A stretch of 49,343 nt of DNA from Ascidiaceihabitans sp. Lineage in GTDB: Bacteria; Pseudomonadota; Alphaproteobacteria; Rhodobacterales; Rhodobacteraceae. A program made the position numbers and the translations under genes. Within the stretch, counting starts at the first letter, position 1, and the number at the start of each line of letters is the position of its first letter. The notes under the pieces are model-generated. The model had not been told where the DNA came from. It was given only the letters and a program-made list of their open reading frames with translations, and ran no database searches. Of the stretch, positions 1 to 8,269 are shown piece after piece. The DNA is taken from assembly GCA_028388995.1 (NCBI GenBank), contig JAOEQC010000006.1, positions 1 through 49,343 of the forward strand, written 5' to 3'.

Positions 1-1191
1 CAGCAGGCCGACGGCAACAACACCGCCAGGCACTGCGTAACCAAGACGCGCTATGTAAGCTGTGGTGCTGGAAAACCGCCCCGGTTGCATACGTTGGAAA
101 AAGCCAACTGAGACAGCCGCGCAAACGGTAACAACCGCTGCAATGCCCGCAAGGGTGAGCGAGTTTTGAATGAATGCTAGGTAGCGACTGCTTAGCAAAT
201 CTTGTTCTGATATCAGCCCCATGTTAAATAGAACAACAACAGGCAACACACACCCCAACAGCACCGGAATAGAACACAACGCAAAGGCCGCGAAGGCGTG
301 AACACCGTGTAGCTGAAGCTGCGTCTTTTCCTGACCACCGCGTGGGGCATCTGAATATTTCGCCCGTCCCCGTTGGATGCGCTCCAACATCGCAAGCAGC
401 AGTGCAAAACTGAGCAAACAAAGCGCAAGTTGTGCTGCGCCACCACGATCAGCCAAGGTGAACCAGCTTGTGTAAATACCTGTCGCGAATGTCTGAACGC
501 CAAAGTACGCAACCGTTCCAAAGTCAGCGATCGTTTCCATAACGGCCAACAGAACACCGCCTGCAATCGCAGGGCGCGCCAAAGGCAAGCTCACACGAAA
601 AAACGCAGACCATGCACTGCTGCCAAGGGCACGAGCAGCAAGAAATGTTGTTCCGCTTTGCTGCAGGAACGAAGCGCGCGCGAGCAAGTAGACATAAGGA
701 TACAAAACCAGCACCAGCATGAAGGCAGCACCACCAAGGGAACGCACCTCAGGGAACCAATAATCACGCGGTCCCCACCCCATCACATCGCGCAGGGTCG
801 ATTGTACGATCCCTGGATGATCCAGTATGTAGGTATAAGCGTAAGCCAAAACATAGGAGGGAAAGGCGAGTGGCAGAACCAACGCGATTTCAAACAATCG
901 CACGCCGGGAAAGCGTGTCATCGTCACCAACCATGCGGTGCCCACCCCAAGGCAAAGCGTCCCAATTGAAACCAGCAAAACCAGCAACGCTGTGTTGCCA
1001 ACGTAGCGCGGCAAAACAGAGCCTAACAGCTGCGATACCGTTCCCGTACCACCGCTGAACGCCGCGATGGCTACCGCCATCATCGGCAACAGGCAGATCG
1101 CCGCAACCAGTACGACAACACCGGATAGCCCAAGGGGCGCATGGCGCGCGCGCTTTTTCAATGCGGGGGTATATGCGGCATGATCAGTCAT
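1..1191 (-). CDS. Iron-type ABC transporter permease (FbpB/ThiP family), 3' part cut by window edge
   Basis: Inner-membrane permease of a ferric-iron (or thiamine/polyamine-like) ABC importer. The minus frame starts at ATG 1191 and stays open to base 1, giving 397 residues; the family is usually about 520-560 residues, so the C-terminus lies outside the window. The N-terminus is basic, followed by a long hydrophobic segment, and many hydrophobic stretches follow. Near the window edge the sequence has the pattern ARLGYAVPGGVVAVGLL, typical of the second half of FbpB-type permeases. No binding protein or ATPase is visible, because the gene lies downstream of the CoA ligase with a 46-base gap. 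Iron as substrate is a family-based guess; the permease class is fairly sure. Confidence 0.82.
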   Translation of the reverse strand, partial: MTDHAAYTPALKKRARHAPLGLSGVVVLVAAICLLPMMAVAIAAFSGGTGTVSQLLGSVLPRYVGNTALLVLLVSIGTLCLGVGTAWLVTMTRFPGVRLFEIALVLPLAFPSYVLAYAYTYILDHPGIVQSTLRDVMGWGPRDYWFPEVRSLGGAAFMLVLVLYPYVYLLARASFLQQSGTTFLAARALGSSAWSAFFRVSLPLARPAIAGGVLLAVMETIADFGTVAYFGVQTFATGIYTSWFTLADRGGAAQLALCLLSFALLLAMLERIQRGRAKYSDAPRGGQEKTQLQLHGVHAFAAFALCSIPVLLGCVLPVVVLFNMGLISEQDLLSSRYLAFIQNSLTLAGIAAVVTVCAAVSVGFFQRMQPGRFSSTTAYIARLGYAVPGGVVAVGLL

Positions 1192-1237
1192 TAAGGTCTA
1201 TTACGACTAATTCACTCAGGAAATCCAGTGCGATATA

Positions 1238-2437
1238 TCACTCATAGGTGCGCTGGTCCTCGATCACCAATCCGTCACGCGGCAAAGCACCAAGATCGCA
1301 GACCACAACCTTGCCCTTCATCTTCATCGTATCGACGACGCTGGCGGCATATGCATCCGCGTCACCGCCATCGCATTCCACCTGAACCGTTAGGATGTCT
1401 TGTTCGCCTTCACGCGATGCAATTACGCGGGCGCGGTCCACTTCCTCGTGACGTGACACAAAGGCAGCAACCTGTTCAGGGCGTACAAACATACCCTTAA
1501 TCTTGGTCGTTTGATCAGCGCGGCCCATCCAACCTTTGATGCGAGTGTTCGTGCGGCCGCATGGTGATTGCCCTGCCATAACAGCGCTCATGTCACCGGT
1601 GGCAAAACGGATCAGTGGATAATCTGGGTTCAATGAGGTCACAAGAACCTCACCAATTTCACCAGGGAACACAGGTGTGCCGGTACCCGGAATGACAATC
1701 TCAACGATGATTTGTTCGTCTAAAATCATACCTTCCATCGCGGCACTTTCATACGCGATATTTCCAACATCGGCTGTTGCGTACGACTGAAAACATGCAA
1801 TGCCACGGTCCGCATATTCCTGACGCAAGGACGGGAACAACGCACCACCACCAACAGCCGCTTTGGTAAAACGAAGCGTCACGCCCATTTGATCGGCTTT
1901 GTCCAAAATGACCTTCAGATAATCAGGTGTCCCAACATAAGCCGTTGTGCCAATATCACGGGCCGCTGTCACTTGAAGTTCGGTCTGCCCAGTGCCCGCT
2001 GGCAGAACAGTCGCCCCAACAGCCCGTGCGCCGGATTCGAAAATCATACCCGCAGGCGTCAGGTGATACCCAAAACAGTTCTGCACAATATCGTCTTTGC
2101 CAAATCCCGCAGCATGCAGGAAACGACCCATGCGCCACCAATCGTGGGTGATACCACCCGGTTCATAGATCGGACCAGGAGATTGAAAAATATGCGCCAC
2201 GTTAGACACGGGCATGCCACCAAAGGGCGGCTTTTCAGACTGCCACTTTGCCAGATCAGATTTGCGCAACACAGGGAGTGTCGCCAATCCTGTCAGATCC
2301 AACAGTTTGTCAGGATCTGACACCGATGTGCCACCATGACCTGCGATACGCACCAGTTGACCGTTCAGCGCGGCCAACTGATCGGCCTCGCGCTGGTCGG
2401 CGCTGCGTGTTTCTAGATCGTCGTAAAATGTGGTCAT
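1238..2437 (-). CDS. Phenylacetate-CoA ligase-like (PaaK family) AMP-forming acyl/aryl-CoA ligase
   Basis: A 399-residue adenylate-forming enzyme expected to activate a carboxylic acid with ATP and CoA. PaaK-like features include a glycine/threonine-rich segment near residues 110-150, the block ATADVGNIAYE, a conserved RFATGDMS motif, and a C-terminal GRADQTTKIKGMFV hinge. The frame extends to a TTG at 2464, but ATG 2437 gives the usual family N-terminus (MTTFYDDLETR) and is preferred. It is the last gene of the minus-strand Liv-type cluster, 40 bases after the livF-like gene. Its presence together with a second CoA ligase at the other end of the cluster suggests that the imported substrate is an aromatic or aliphatic acid. 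The true substrate cannot be read from sequence. Confidence 0.85.
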   Translation of the reverse strand: MTTFYDDLETRSADQREADQLAALNGQLVRIAGHGGTSVSDPDKLLDLTGLATLPVLRKSDLAKWQSEKPPFGGMPVSNVAHIFQSPGPIYEPGGITHDWWRMGRFLHAAGFGKDDIVQNCFGYHLTPAGMIFESGARAVGATVLPAGTGQTELQVTAARDIGTTAYVGTPDYLKVILDKADQMGVTLRFTKAAVGGGALFPSLRQEYADRGIACFQSYATADVGNIAYESAAMEGMILDEQIIVEIVIPGTGTPVFPGEIGEVLVTSLNPDYPLIRFATGDMSAVMAGQSPCGRTNTRIKGWMGRADQTTKIKGMFVRPEQVAAFVSRHEEVDRARVIASREGEQDILTVQVECDGGDADAYAASVVDTMKMKGKVVVCDLGALPRDGLVIEDQRTYE

Positions 2438-2477
2438 CAAAATCGTATCCAACTGGGAGTTCAAAGGGCGTGGCGTA

Positions 2478-3302
2478 TCAGCTCAACCAACGCTTACGAC
2501 GGCGATACGACCGCACATCACGGAACGATTTGCGTCCGTCATCGGACATCCCCAAATAGAATTCCTTCACATCTGGGTTCTCACGCAATTCAGCGGCAGG
2601 ACCATCCATAACAACGCGACCAGATTCTAAAATGTAGCCATAGTGGGCAAAGCGCAAAGCGACGTTAGTGTTCTGCTCCGCCAATAAGAACGACACGCCT
2701 TCACTTTCGTTAATGGACTTCACGATACCGAAAATCTGTTCTACCAACTGTGGGGCCAGACCCATGGATGGTTCGTCCAAAAGGATCGTTTCAGGGCGGG
2801 ACATCAAAGCGCGGCCAATCGCACACATTTGTTGCTCACCACCTGAGGTATAGCCCGCTTGGGATTTGCGCCGTTCGCGCAGACGCGGGAAATAGTTATA
2901 CACCATCTCAAGGTCAGCCGCGATCGCGCCCTTACCATCCTTGCGCGTATAGGCACCCGTCAGCAGGTTTTCCTCAATCGTGAGGTGTTCAAAACAGTGA
3001 CGACCTTCCATCACCTGAACCACACCACGTTTCACCATATCGGCGGGATCTGTTTCATGAACATCCTCACCACGATATTTGACGGAGCCTTTGGTCACTT
3101 CACCACGCTCTGACGCCAAAAGGTTTGAGATTGCTTTCAGTGTGGTTGTCTTGCCCGCACCGTTGCCGCCCAACAATGCCGTAATACCGCCCTTGGGAAC
3201 CGATAGGCTAACGCCCTTCAGCACAAGGATCACGCTATTATAGATCACTTCGATGTTGTTGACCTCTAGAAGGGTCTCAGTGTCTTGTCCGCTGTCCAAC
3301 AT
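2478..3302 (-). CDS. livF: Branched-chain-type ABC transporter ATPase (LivF family)
   Basis: Cytoplasmic ATPase of a HAAT-type importer, 274 residues. Walker A is GGNGAGKTTT, the ABC signature is SGGEQQM and Walker B is ILLDEP, followed by SMGLAP as in LivF proteins. The open frame runs upstream to 3428 into the neighbouring gene; ATG 3302 is chosen because it removes a non-homologous leader and places the gene after the 3338-3362 hairpin. It follows the substrate-binding protein gene by 70 bases. The C-terminus (about 25 residues, rich in Arg) is a little longer than in the E. coli protein. The gene symbol gives the family; the substrate need not be an amino acid. Confidence 0.9.
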   Translation of the reverse strand: MLDSGQDTETLLEVNNIEVIYNSVILVLKGVSLSVPKGGITALLGGNGAGKTTTLKAISNLLASERGEVTKGSVKYRGEDVHETDPADMVKRGVVQVMEGRHCFEHLTIEENLLTGAYTRKDGKGAIAADLEMVYNYFPRLRERRKSQAGYTSGGEQQMCAIGRALMSRPETILLDEPSMGLAPQLVEQIFGIVKSINESEGVSFLLAEQNTNVALRFAHYGYILESGRVVMDGPAAELRENPDVKEFYLGMSDDGRKSFRDVRSYRRRKRWLS

Positions 3303-3337
3303 AGGGTTCACTTCATTGTTGCAAAATTCTGGGGGAA

Positions 3338-3362
3338 CTGGCGGCACCAAAAGTGCCGCCAG
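3338..3362 (-). other. Strong 10-bp-stem hairpin at the 3' end of the binding-protein gene
   Basis: CTGGCGGCAC (3338-3347) pairs perfectly with GTGCCGCCAG (3353-3362) around a 5-base loop. It lies 10 bases after the stop of the substrate-binding protein gene (minus strand) and before livF. No clean U-run follows the stem in the minus direction (TTCCCCCAGAATTTT), so it looks less like a full terminator and more like an attenuating or mRNA 3'-end-stabilising hairpin, as is known after binding-protein genes in ABC operons. That role is inference. Confidence 0.8.
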
Positions 3363-3372
3363 AATAGTCAGC

Positions 3373-4650
3373 TTACTTACAGCTAGATGCGATTTTGTTT
3401 TCTGCCGCATAGGCTGCAGAATCTTCATCGATCAATGGCTGAATGACATCCATGTCAGATGGTGCGAATTCGTTGATCAAAGACCAAGTTTTCGCAGATG
3501 CATCCCACTGGGTCATACCAACAAGACCCGGACCACCGTGGTTGGCACATGATACGTTGAACTCTGGACCAAAGCCTGGAAGACCAAGGGCCGCCATCTT
3601 CGCTTCAGTGATTTCCAACGCTTCCATTCCGTCACGCATCATCGCCGCTGTGATGTCTGCAGTGCCGTGGATTTCTTGTGCTGTTTTGGCAGCTTCTGCT
3701 GCCAACATAGCCGCATACAAACCGCGGTTATACAGAACCGTACCGATTTGATCGCCAGCACCAGCCGCATTGCCTGCGTCTACAACGTACTTCTGAATGT
3801 CTTCAAAGACAGGGAAGTCATTGCCAACACCGTGGAACGTCAAAGCTTTGTAGCCATTGGCTGCATCGCCTGCAGGAAGAACGTCGTTCTCAGAACCTGA
3901 CCACCAGATACCGATGAAATCTTCCATTGGGTAACGGATGTTTGCTGCTTCTTGAACCGCAACTTGGTTCATAACGCCCCAGCCATACATGATGACATTG
4001 TCAGGCTTCTCACGACGGATTTGTAGCCACTGTGATTTCTGCTCTTGGCCCGGGTGATCAACTGGCAACAATGTCAGTTTAAAACCGTGCTTTTTAGACA
4101 GGTCTTCCAACGTGCGGATAGGCTCTTTGCCGTATGCAGAGTTGTGATACACAAGCGCGATTTTCTTACCCGCGAGGTCGCCTTGAGACATCAGATAGTT
4201 AATCGCACCAGACGCACCGTTCCAGTAGTTTGCTGGATAGTTGAAGACGTTTGAGAAAACATCGCCATTCGCAGCAGACGTACGGCCATAACCCATTGAG
4301 TGGATTGGAATGCCATCAGCCGTTGCTTTTGGGATCAGCTGGTACGTGATACCTGTAGACAGCGGTTGATACACAAGTGCGCCTTCGCCTTTTGTAGACT
4401 CGTAGCACTCAACACCTTTTTCAGTGTTATAGCCTGTCTCACATTCTGGCACAGACGTCATAACGCCACCGATACCGCCATCACGGGCGTTCAGCAGGTT
4501 CATGTAATCGGCATAGCCGTCAGCAAACGGAATACCACCCGCAGCATATGGACCGGTGCGATAGCTTAGTGATGGGAACACAAGGTCCGCCATTACTGGG
4601 CTTGCTGCCATTACGGCGGCCACTGCCATTGTTCCTAGTTTCATTTTCAT
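3373..4650 (-). CDS. Periplasmic substrate-binding protein, branched-chain amino acid/aromatic acid type (HAAT family)
   Basis: A 425-residue type 1 periplasmic binding protein. It opens with a signal peptide (MKMKLGTMAVAAVMAASPVMA, cleavage after the final Ala likely), then a mature domain beginning LVFPSLSYRTGPYAAGG, typical of LivK-like proteins that serve transporters with attached CoA ligases. The open frame extends to 4887, but ATG 4650 has an excellent ribosome site (GGGAGG at 4659-4664, 8 bases spacing) and starts exactly at the signal peptide. It sits between the livM-like and livF-like genes. A strong hairpin follows its stop, consistent with higher expression than its neighbours. 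Ligand unknown. Confidence 0.9.
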   Translation of the reverse strand: MKMKLGTMAVAAVMAASPVMADLVFPSLSYRTGPYAAGGIPFADGYADYMNLLNARDGGIGGVMTSVPECETGYNTEKGVECYESTKGEGALVYQPLSTGITYQLIPKATADGIPIHSMGYGRTSAANGDVFSNVFNYPANYWNGASGAINYLMSQGDLAGKKIALVYHNSAYGKEPIRTLEDLSKKHGFKLTLLPVDHPGQEQKSQWLQIRREKPDNVIMYGWGVMNQVAVQEAANIRYPMEDFIGIWWSGSENDVLPAGDAANGYKALTFHGVGNDFPVFEDIQKYVVDAGNAAGAGDQIGTVLYNRGLYAAMLAAEAAKTAQEIHGTADITAAMMRDGMEALEITEAKMAALGLPGFGPEFNVSCANHGGPGLVGMTQWDASAKTWSLINEFAPSDMDVIQPLIDEDSAAYAAENKIASSCK

Positions 4651-4742
4651 CGATTTTTCCTCCCTGGATTTTTCGATATGTGCTGGCGTTGACCAGCGTT
4701 CGTTGAGCAGGGTTTTTCCCGCCTTTATTGGTAGCCACCCCA

Positions 4743-5819
4743 CTAGTGTGGGAAGGGCCACAATCTCAATTTCTCTTTGGCAACACGCCAAAGCTGCGCC
4801 AGACCATGCGGTTCTGCGATCAAGAAGATCACGATCAACGCACCGACGATCACCAACTGCAAGTGGGCAACTATGTCTGTTGGCCAACCCAACCAGTCCA
4901 CGCCAACCAATTTCAGAACAACAGGCAAGACCACCAAGAACGCAGCACCCGCAAAAGATCCAAAGATCGATCCGAGGCCGCCAATGATGATCATGAACAA
5001 AACGGTGAATGACTTGGTGATGCCAAAGGCCTCGCCCACTTCAACCGCGCCCAAATACACCGCAAAGAACAACGCACCTGAAATACCGATAAAGAACGAG
5101 CTAACAGCAAACGCACTTAGCTTTGCCATCAACGGGTTCACACCGATGATCTCAGCCGCAATATCCATATCACGAATGGCCATCCATTTGCGGCCAAAAG
5201 CACCGCGCGTAAGATTACGGGCAATCACTGCGCTGACGATAACAAACGCCAAGCAGAACAGATAAGTCGCCCACGCTTCGGTATTCGGTCCCGTCACTTC
5301 GATCCCAAATACTGTGCGTTCTGGGGCCGAGATTTGGCCAGAAGCCGAGTAGTTGTAGAACCACGGCACACGGTTAAACAACCAAACAAGGAAGAACTGC
5401 GCGGCCAGTGTTGCCACGGCAAGATAGAACCCTTTGATCCGCAAAGATGGCAGACCAAACAAGACGCCAACACCGGCGGTGATAAGACCCGCGATTAAGA
5501 CATGGATTAACATGCTAACTTCTGGAAAGGACGTCATTAGCTTGTAACAGGCATATGCCCCCACAGCCATGAAACCCCCTGTGCCCAAAGAAACCTGACC
5601 ACAATACCCAACCAGAATGTTCAGACCAATTGCAGCAATCGCATAGATCAAGAACGGTAGGAAAATTGAATTCACCCAATAGTCATTGATTGTGAATGGG
5701 ATCACGAAGATCGCGACAAACAGGACCAAATAGTAACGATAGCGATCAAACCGGATCGGAAAGGTTTGGCTGTCTTCGGGATAAGATGTGCTGAAATCGC
5801 CAGCTTCACGGTAAAACAT
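4743..5819 (-). CDS. livM: Branched-chain-type ABC transporter permease (LivM family)
   Basis: Inner-membrane permease, 358 residues, with about 8-10 hydrophobic segments. The LivM-type motif GLNILVGYCGQVSLGTGGF lies near residues 60-80, and the later loop MAIRDMDIAAEIIGVN is the usual cytoplasmic EAA-like coupling region. ATG 5819 is preferred over an upstream TTG because GGGGAG sits 7 bases ahead. The 5' side is unusual: the preceding operon gene (livH-like) is separated by an opposite-strand gene, so about 460 bases lie between the two permease genes. A short hairpin (CCCAC-TAGT-GTGGG, 4739-4752) overlaps the stop, and another (GCTGG...CCAGC, 4682-4697) precedes the binding-protein gene. 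Confidence 0.9.
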   Translation of the reverse strand: MFYREAGDFSTSYPEDSQTFPIRFDRYRYYLVLFVAIFVIPFTINDYWVNSIFLPFLIYAIAAIGLNILVGYCGQVSLGTGGFMAVGAYACYKLMTSFPEVSMLIHVLIAGLITAGVGVLFGLPSLRIKGFYLAVATLAAQFFLVWLFNRVPWFYNYSASGQISAPERTVFGIEVTGPNTEAWATYLFCLAFVIVSAVIARNLTRGAFGRKWMAIRDMDIAAEIIGVNPLMAKLSAFAVSSFFIGISGALFFAVYLGAVEVGEAFGITKSFTVLFMIIIGGLGSIFGSFAGAAFLVVLPVVLKLVGVDWLGWPTDIVAHLQLVIVGALIVIFLIAEPHGLAQLWRVAKEKLRLWPFPH

Positions 5820-5963
5820 TAGTGTGCTCCCCAAACCGCTACACGCGATCCGTTTTCATTAATTTTCAACGCGGCGTTAACTAGCAATTCACATTTCAGC
5901 GTTTCGCCACATTCTGCCCCATTTCCTATCGCACATTCAGCGTGGGAAAACGGAGTGGGATCC

Positions 5964-6281
5964 ATGTCGACAATATTCAACGATTTGCTGCTGCTTGAGG
6001 CCAAACGCGCCAGTGGCGCGCTGTCCCAAGCTGAGTTCGACAGACAGAAGACCGCAATCTTGGACAGTGTTCCAGACGCATTGGAAACTGATTTCACAGT
6101 AGTTGAACGATCCGTAACAAATTCACACACCCTATGGGATATGCTGCTGTTGTGGCTGGTCGCTGCCGTGCTGTGTGCCTCAGCGACATGGGCCATCACA
6201 GGTAACATCGCCATTGCATCAACACTGGGCATAACCGTACTTGCCGCATTCACGATCAAGCTGTTTACAGCGCTGGATTGA
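5964..6281 (+). CDS. Small SHOCT-like membrane protein encoded antisense inside the Liv operon
   Basis: A 105-residue protein. The N-terminal 35 residues (LLLLEAKRASGALSQAEFDR and onward) resemble the SHOCT short-helix domain (leucine-rich helix, Gly, Leu-Ser/Thr, Glu-Phe, Lys). Two hydrophobic segments follow at about residues 57-75 and 78-100, so it is probably a membrane protein with an N-terminal cytoplasmic helix pair. ATG 5964 is preferred because GGAG (5952-5955) lies 8 bases ahead; an in-frame GTG at 5955 overlaps that site. Its stop TGA abuts the livH stop, forming TGATCA across the junction. Being on the plus strand between livH and livM, it is not co-transcribed with them. Function unknown; a role in the transporter is not shown. 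Confidence 0.75.
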   Translation: MSTIFNDLLLLEAKRASGALSQAEFDRQKTAILDSVPDALETDFTVVERSVTNSHTLWDMLLLWLVAAVLCASATWAITGNIAIASTLGITVLAAFTIKLFTALD

Positions 6282-7283
6282 TCACACACGTTCAATGATT
6301 TTCTCCCCAAACAAGCCTTGGGGACGGAACACCAAGAAGACCAATGCGAGAACATAAGCAAACCAGTTTTCTGTCGCGCCGCCCAACATCGGACCAAACG
6401 AGAACTCAAACAGTTTCTCGCCCACACCGATAATCAAGCCGCCAACAATCGCACCAGGGATGGACGTGAAACCACCCAGCATCAAGACCGGCAATGCCTT
6501 CAGCGCAATCAAAGATAGGGAAAACTGTACACCTGACTTAGCGCCCCACATGATACCCGCAACCAAGGCGACAAAGCCCGCCAGTGACCACACTAAGATC
6601 CAGATGAAATTCAGCGACACACCAACCGATAGGGCTGCTTGGTGATCATCGGCCACCGCACGCATCGCGCGGCCTTGTTTTGTGTACTGGCTGAAAGCAA
6701 CCAGCGCCAAAACCAGAACCACAGCAATCACAGTCGCAACCATGTCTAGCTTGTCGATAAAGAAGCCATAGAAATCCTCGTTGCCAAAGCCCAGCCACTG
6801 GGTGTTCTCTTCAACCCAAAGGCTTCCACCTTGCGGCAGGCCAACGGCCATCTTCTTGATCTCGGACCCCCACATCAAATCGCCGACGCCCTCAAGGAAG
6901 TAGGCCAACCCGATGGTTGCCATGAACAAGATGATCGGCTCCTGGCCAACCAAGTGGCGGAAAACAAAGCGCTGGACGAGGTAGGCAAACCCAACCATTA
7001 CCGCAAGCGTAAGTAGGATCGCCGCAAAGGCAGGAACATGCCAACCAAAGTGGTGAATATCCGTGCCAAAGGCTGCGTTGATAAGATGCGAAAACGGCAC
7101 CTGACCTTCCATGATCCCAACAAGGGTCAGCGCGGCAAACAACGCCATGACGCCTTGGGCATAGTTGAAAATGCCGGAGGCTTTATAGATCAAAACAAAT
7201 CCCAACGCGACAAGCGCATAAAGAACGCCAGCCATCAAACCGTTCAGGACGACTTCAGCCCCGTATAAAAGATCAGTAGGCAT
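6282..7283 (-). CDS. livH: Branched-chain-type ABC transporter permease (LivH family)
   Basis: Inner-membrane permease, 333 residues. The N-terminal NGLMAGVLYALVALGFVLIY and the following ASGIFNYAQG motif are classic for LivH; the loop MRAVADDHQAALSVGV is the conserved cytoplasmic segment, and it ends with VFRPQGLFGEK, the typical C-terminus. ATG 7283 has GAGGGG 8-9 bases upstream. It lies 101 bases after the livG-like gene, a gap that holds four tandem 11-bp repeats, and its stop is immediately next to that of the opposite-strand SHOCT-like gene. It forms the channel together with the livM product. Confidence 0.92.
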   Translation of the reverse strand: MPTDLLYGAEVVLNGLMAGVLYALVALGFVLIYKASGIFNYAQGVMALFAALTLVGIMEGQVPFSHLINAAFGTDIHHFGWHVPAFAAILLTLAVMVGFAYLVQRFVFRHLVGQEPIILFMATIGLAYFLEGVGDLMWGSEIKKMAVGLPQGGSLWVEENTQWLGFGNEDFYGFFIDKLDMVATVIAVVLVLALVAFSQYTKQGRAMRAVADDHQAALSVGVSLNFIWILVWSLAGFVALVAGIMWGAKSGVQFSLSLIALKALPVLMLGGFTSIPGAIVGGLIIGVGEKLFEFSFGPMLGGATENWFAYVLALVFLVFRPQGLFGEKIIERV

Positions 7284-7328
7284 ATCGCGCCCCTCTCATT
7301 TTGACATTTAGGGATGCGCCCTTGGCGC

Positions 7329-7372
7329 ACCGACGCAATACCGACGCGATACCGACGTTATACCGACGTAGT
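7329..7372 (-). repeat. Four tandem 11-bp repeats between livG-like and livH-like genes
   Basis: On the plus strand the units are ACCGACGCAAT (7329-7339), ACCGACGCGAT (7340-7350), ACCGACGTTAT (7351-7361) and ACCGACGTAGT (7362-7372). ACCGACG is invariant and the last four bases vary. The period is one DNA helical turn. The array lies in the 101-base gap between two genes of the same operon. It could be a protein-binding array or a simple slippage product; nothing in the sequence decides between these. Confidence 0.85.
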
Positions 7373-7384
7373 TTTTGGATTGAA

Positions 7385-8206
7385 TTATTCATCATGAGCC
7401 ACACCCAGATACGCATCAATCACAGCTTGGTTGTTGCGCACCTCATCTGGTGTCCCGTCCCCAATTTTCTTGCCATAGTCCATAACAACAACGCGATCTG
7501 ACAGGTCCATGACCACGCCCATATCGTGTTCGATCAGGGCAATCGTGGTGCCGAACTCGTCGTTCATTGATAGGATAAAGCGGCTCATGTCCTCTTTTTC
7601 CTCAACATTCATCCCCGCCATAGGCTCATCCAAAAGCAACAATGAAGGCTCAGCAGCCAGGGCGCGAGCCAACTCAACACGCTTCTTCAAACCATAAGGC
7701 AAACGCGCTACCGGCGTTTTGCGGATCGCTTGGATTTCCAGAAAATCGATAATTCTTTCAGCAACTTCACGGTTCGCCGTCTCTTCTTTTTCCGCACGGC
7801 CCTTCCACAAAGCTTGGGAGAACATACCCGTTTTCATATGGGTCAATCGGCCGGTCATCACGTTGTCCAAAACGCTCATGCCTTCGAACAAGGCGATGTT
7901 TTGAAACGTCCGCGCGATCCCTTGTTGGGCGACTTGATAGGGACGCATCTGTGGGCGCTGCACACCCTTGTACAAAACCTGACCATCCTGCGGAACGTAA
8001 AACCCAGAGATGACATTCAGCATCGAAGATTTTCCAGCACCATTGGGACCAATGATGGCACGCACTTCGCCTTCACGAATGTCAAAGGAGATATTCTTGA
8101 TCGCCTCAACACCCCCAAACCTAAGGGTAATATTCTTCATCTCCATAACAACTGGACCGATCTGGCGACCGTCGGCTGTCATGTATCCATCAGCTTGATC
8201 AAGCAT
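7385..8206 (-). CDS. livG: Branched-chain-type ABC transporter ATPase (LivG family)
   Basis: Cytoplasmic ATPase, 273 residues, partner of the livF product. Walker A is GPNGAGKSS, the signature region reads LPYGLKKRVELARAL (the usual LivG variant of the ABC signature), and Walker B is LLLLDEPMAGMN, which is typical of LivG. The N-terminal 20 residues ahead of the first beta strand are slightly longer than in E. coli. ATG 8206 has GGGA about 8-10 bases upstream. It follows the long acyl-CoA ligase by 63 bases; that gap contains a 16-bp sequence also present at 16292-16307. Confidence 0.9.
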   Translation of the reverse strand: MLDQADGYMTADGRQIGPVVMEMKNITLRFGGVEAIKNISFDIREGEVRAIIGPNGAGKSSMLNVISGFYVPQDGQVLYKGVQRPQMRPYQVAQQGIARTFQNIALFEGMSVLDNVMTGRLTHMKTGMFSQALWKGRAEKEETANREVAERIIDFLEIQAIRKTPVARLPYGLKKRVELARALAAEPSLLLLDEPMAGMNVEEKEDMSRFILSMNDEFGTTIALIEHDMGVVMDLSDRVVVMDYGKKIGDGTPDEVRNNQAVIDAYLGVAHDE

Positions 8207-8225
8207 TGAAACGTCCCATCTTCAC

Positions 8226-8241
8226 CTTACCAAATAAACTC
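8226..8241 (-). repeat. 16-bp intergenic repeat, copy 1 (CTTACCAAATAAACTC)
   Basis: Identical 16-base sequence to 16292-16307. In both places it lies between genes and is flanked on the same side by a GC-rich stretch (here CGCGCCGCAGGCTCCCGCAC). Read on the minus strand this is GC-rich, then GAGTTTATTTGGTAAG. From memory, similar GC-rich/GAGTATTTTTGG-like elements recur between genes in Rhodobacteraceae. A genome-wide count would confirm or refute that it is a repeat family. Confidence 0.6.
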
Positions 8242-8269
8242 GCGCCGCAGGCTCCCGCACTCACAACAC

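Noticed and set aside
373-969. 198-residue plus-strand open frame
   Set aside because: It is antisense to the iron-type permease, has no ribosome site, and its composition (Arg, Gln, His, Cys) is that of a shadow frame.
4777-5265. 162-residue plus-strand open frame within the livM-like gene
   Set aside because: Antisense shadow of a permease, no ribosome site or recognisable motif.
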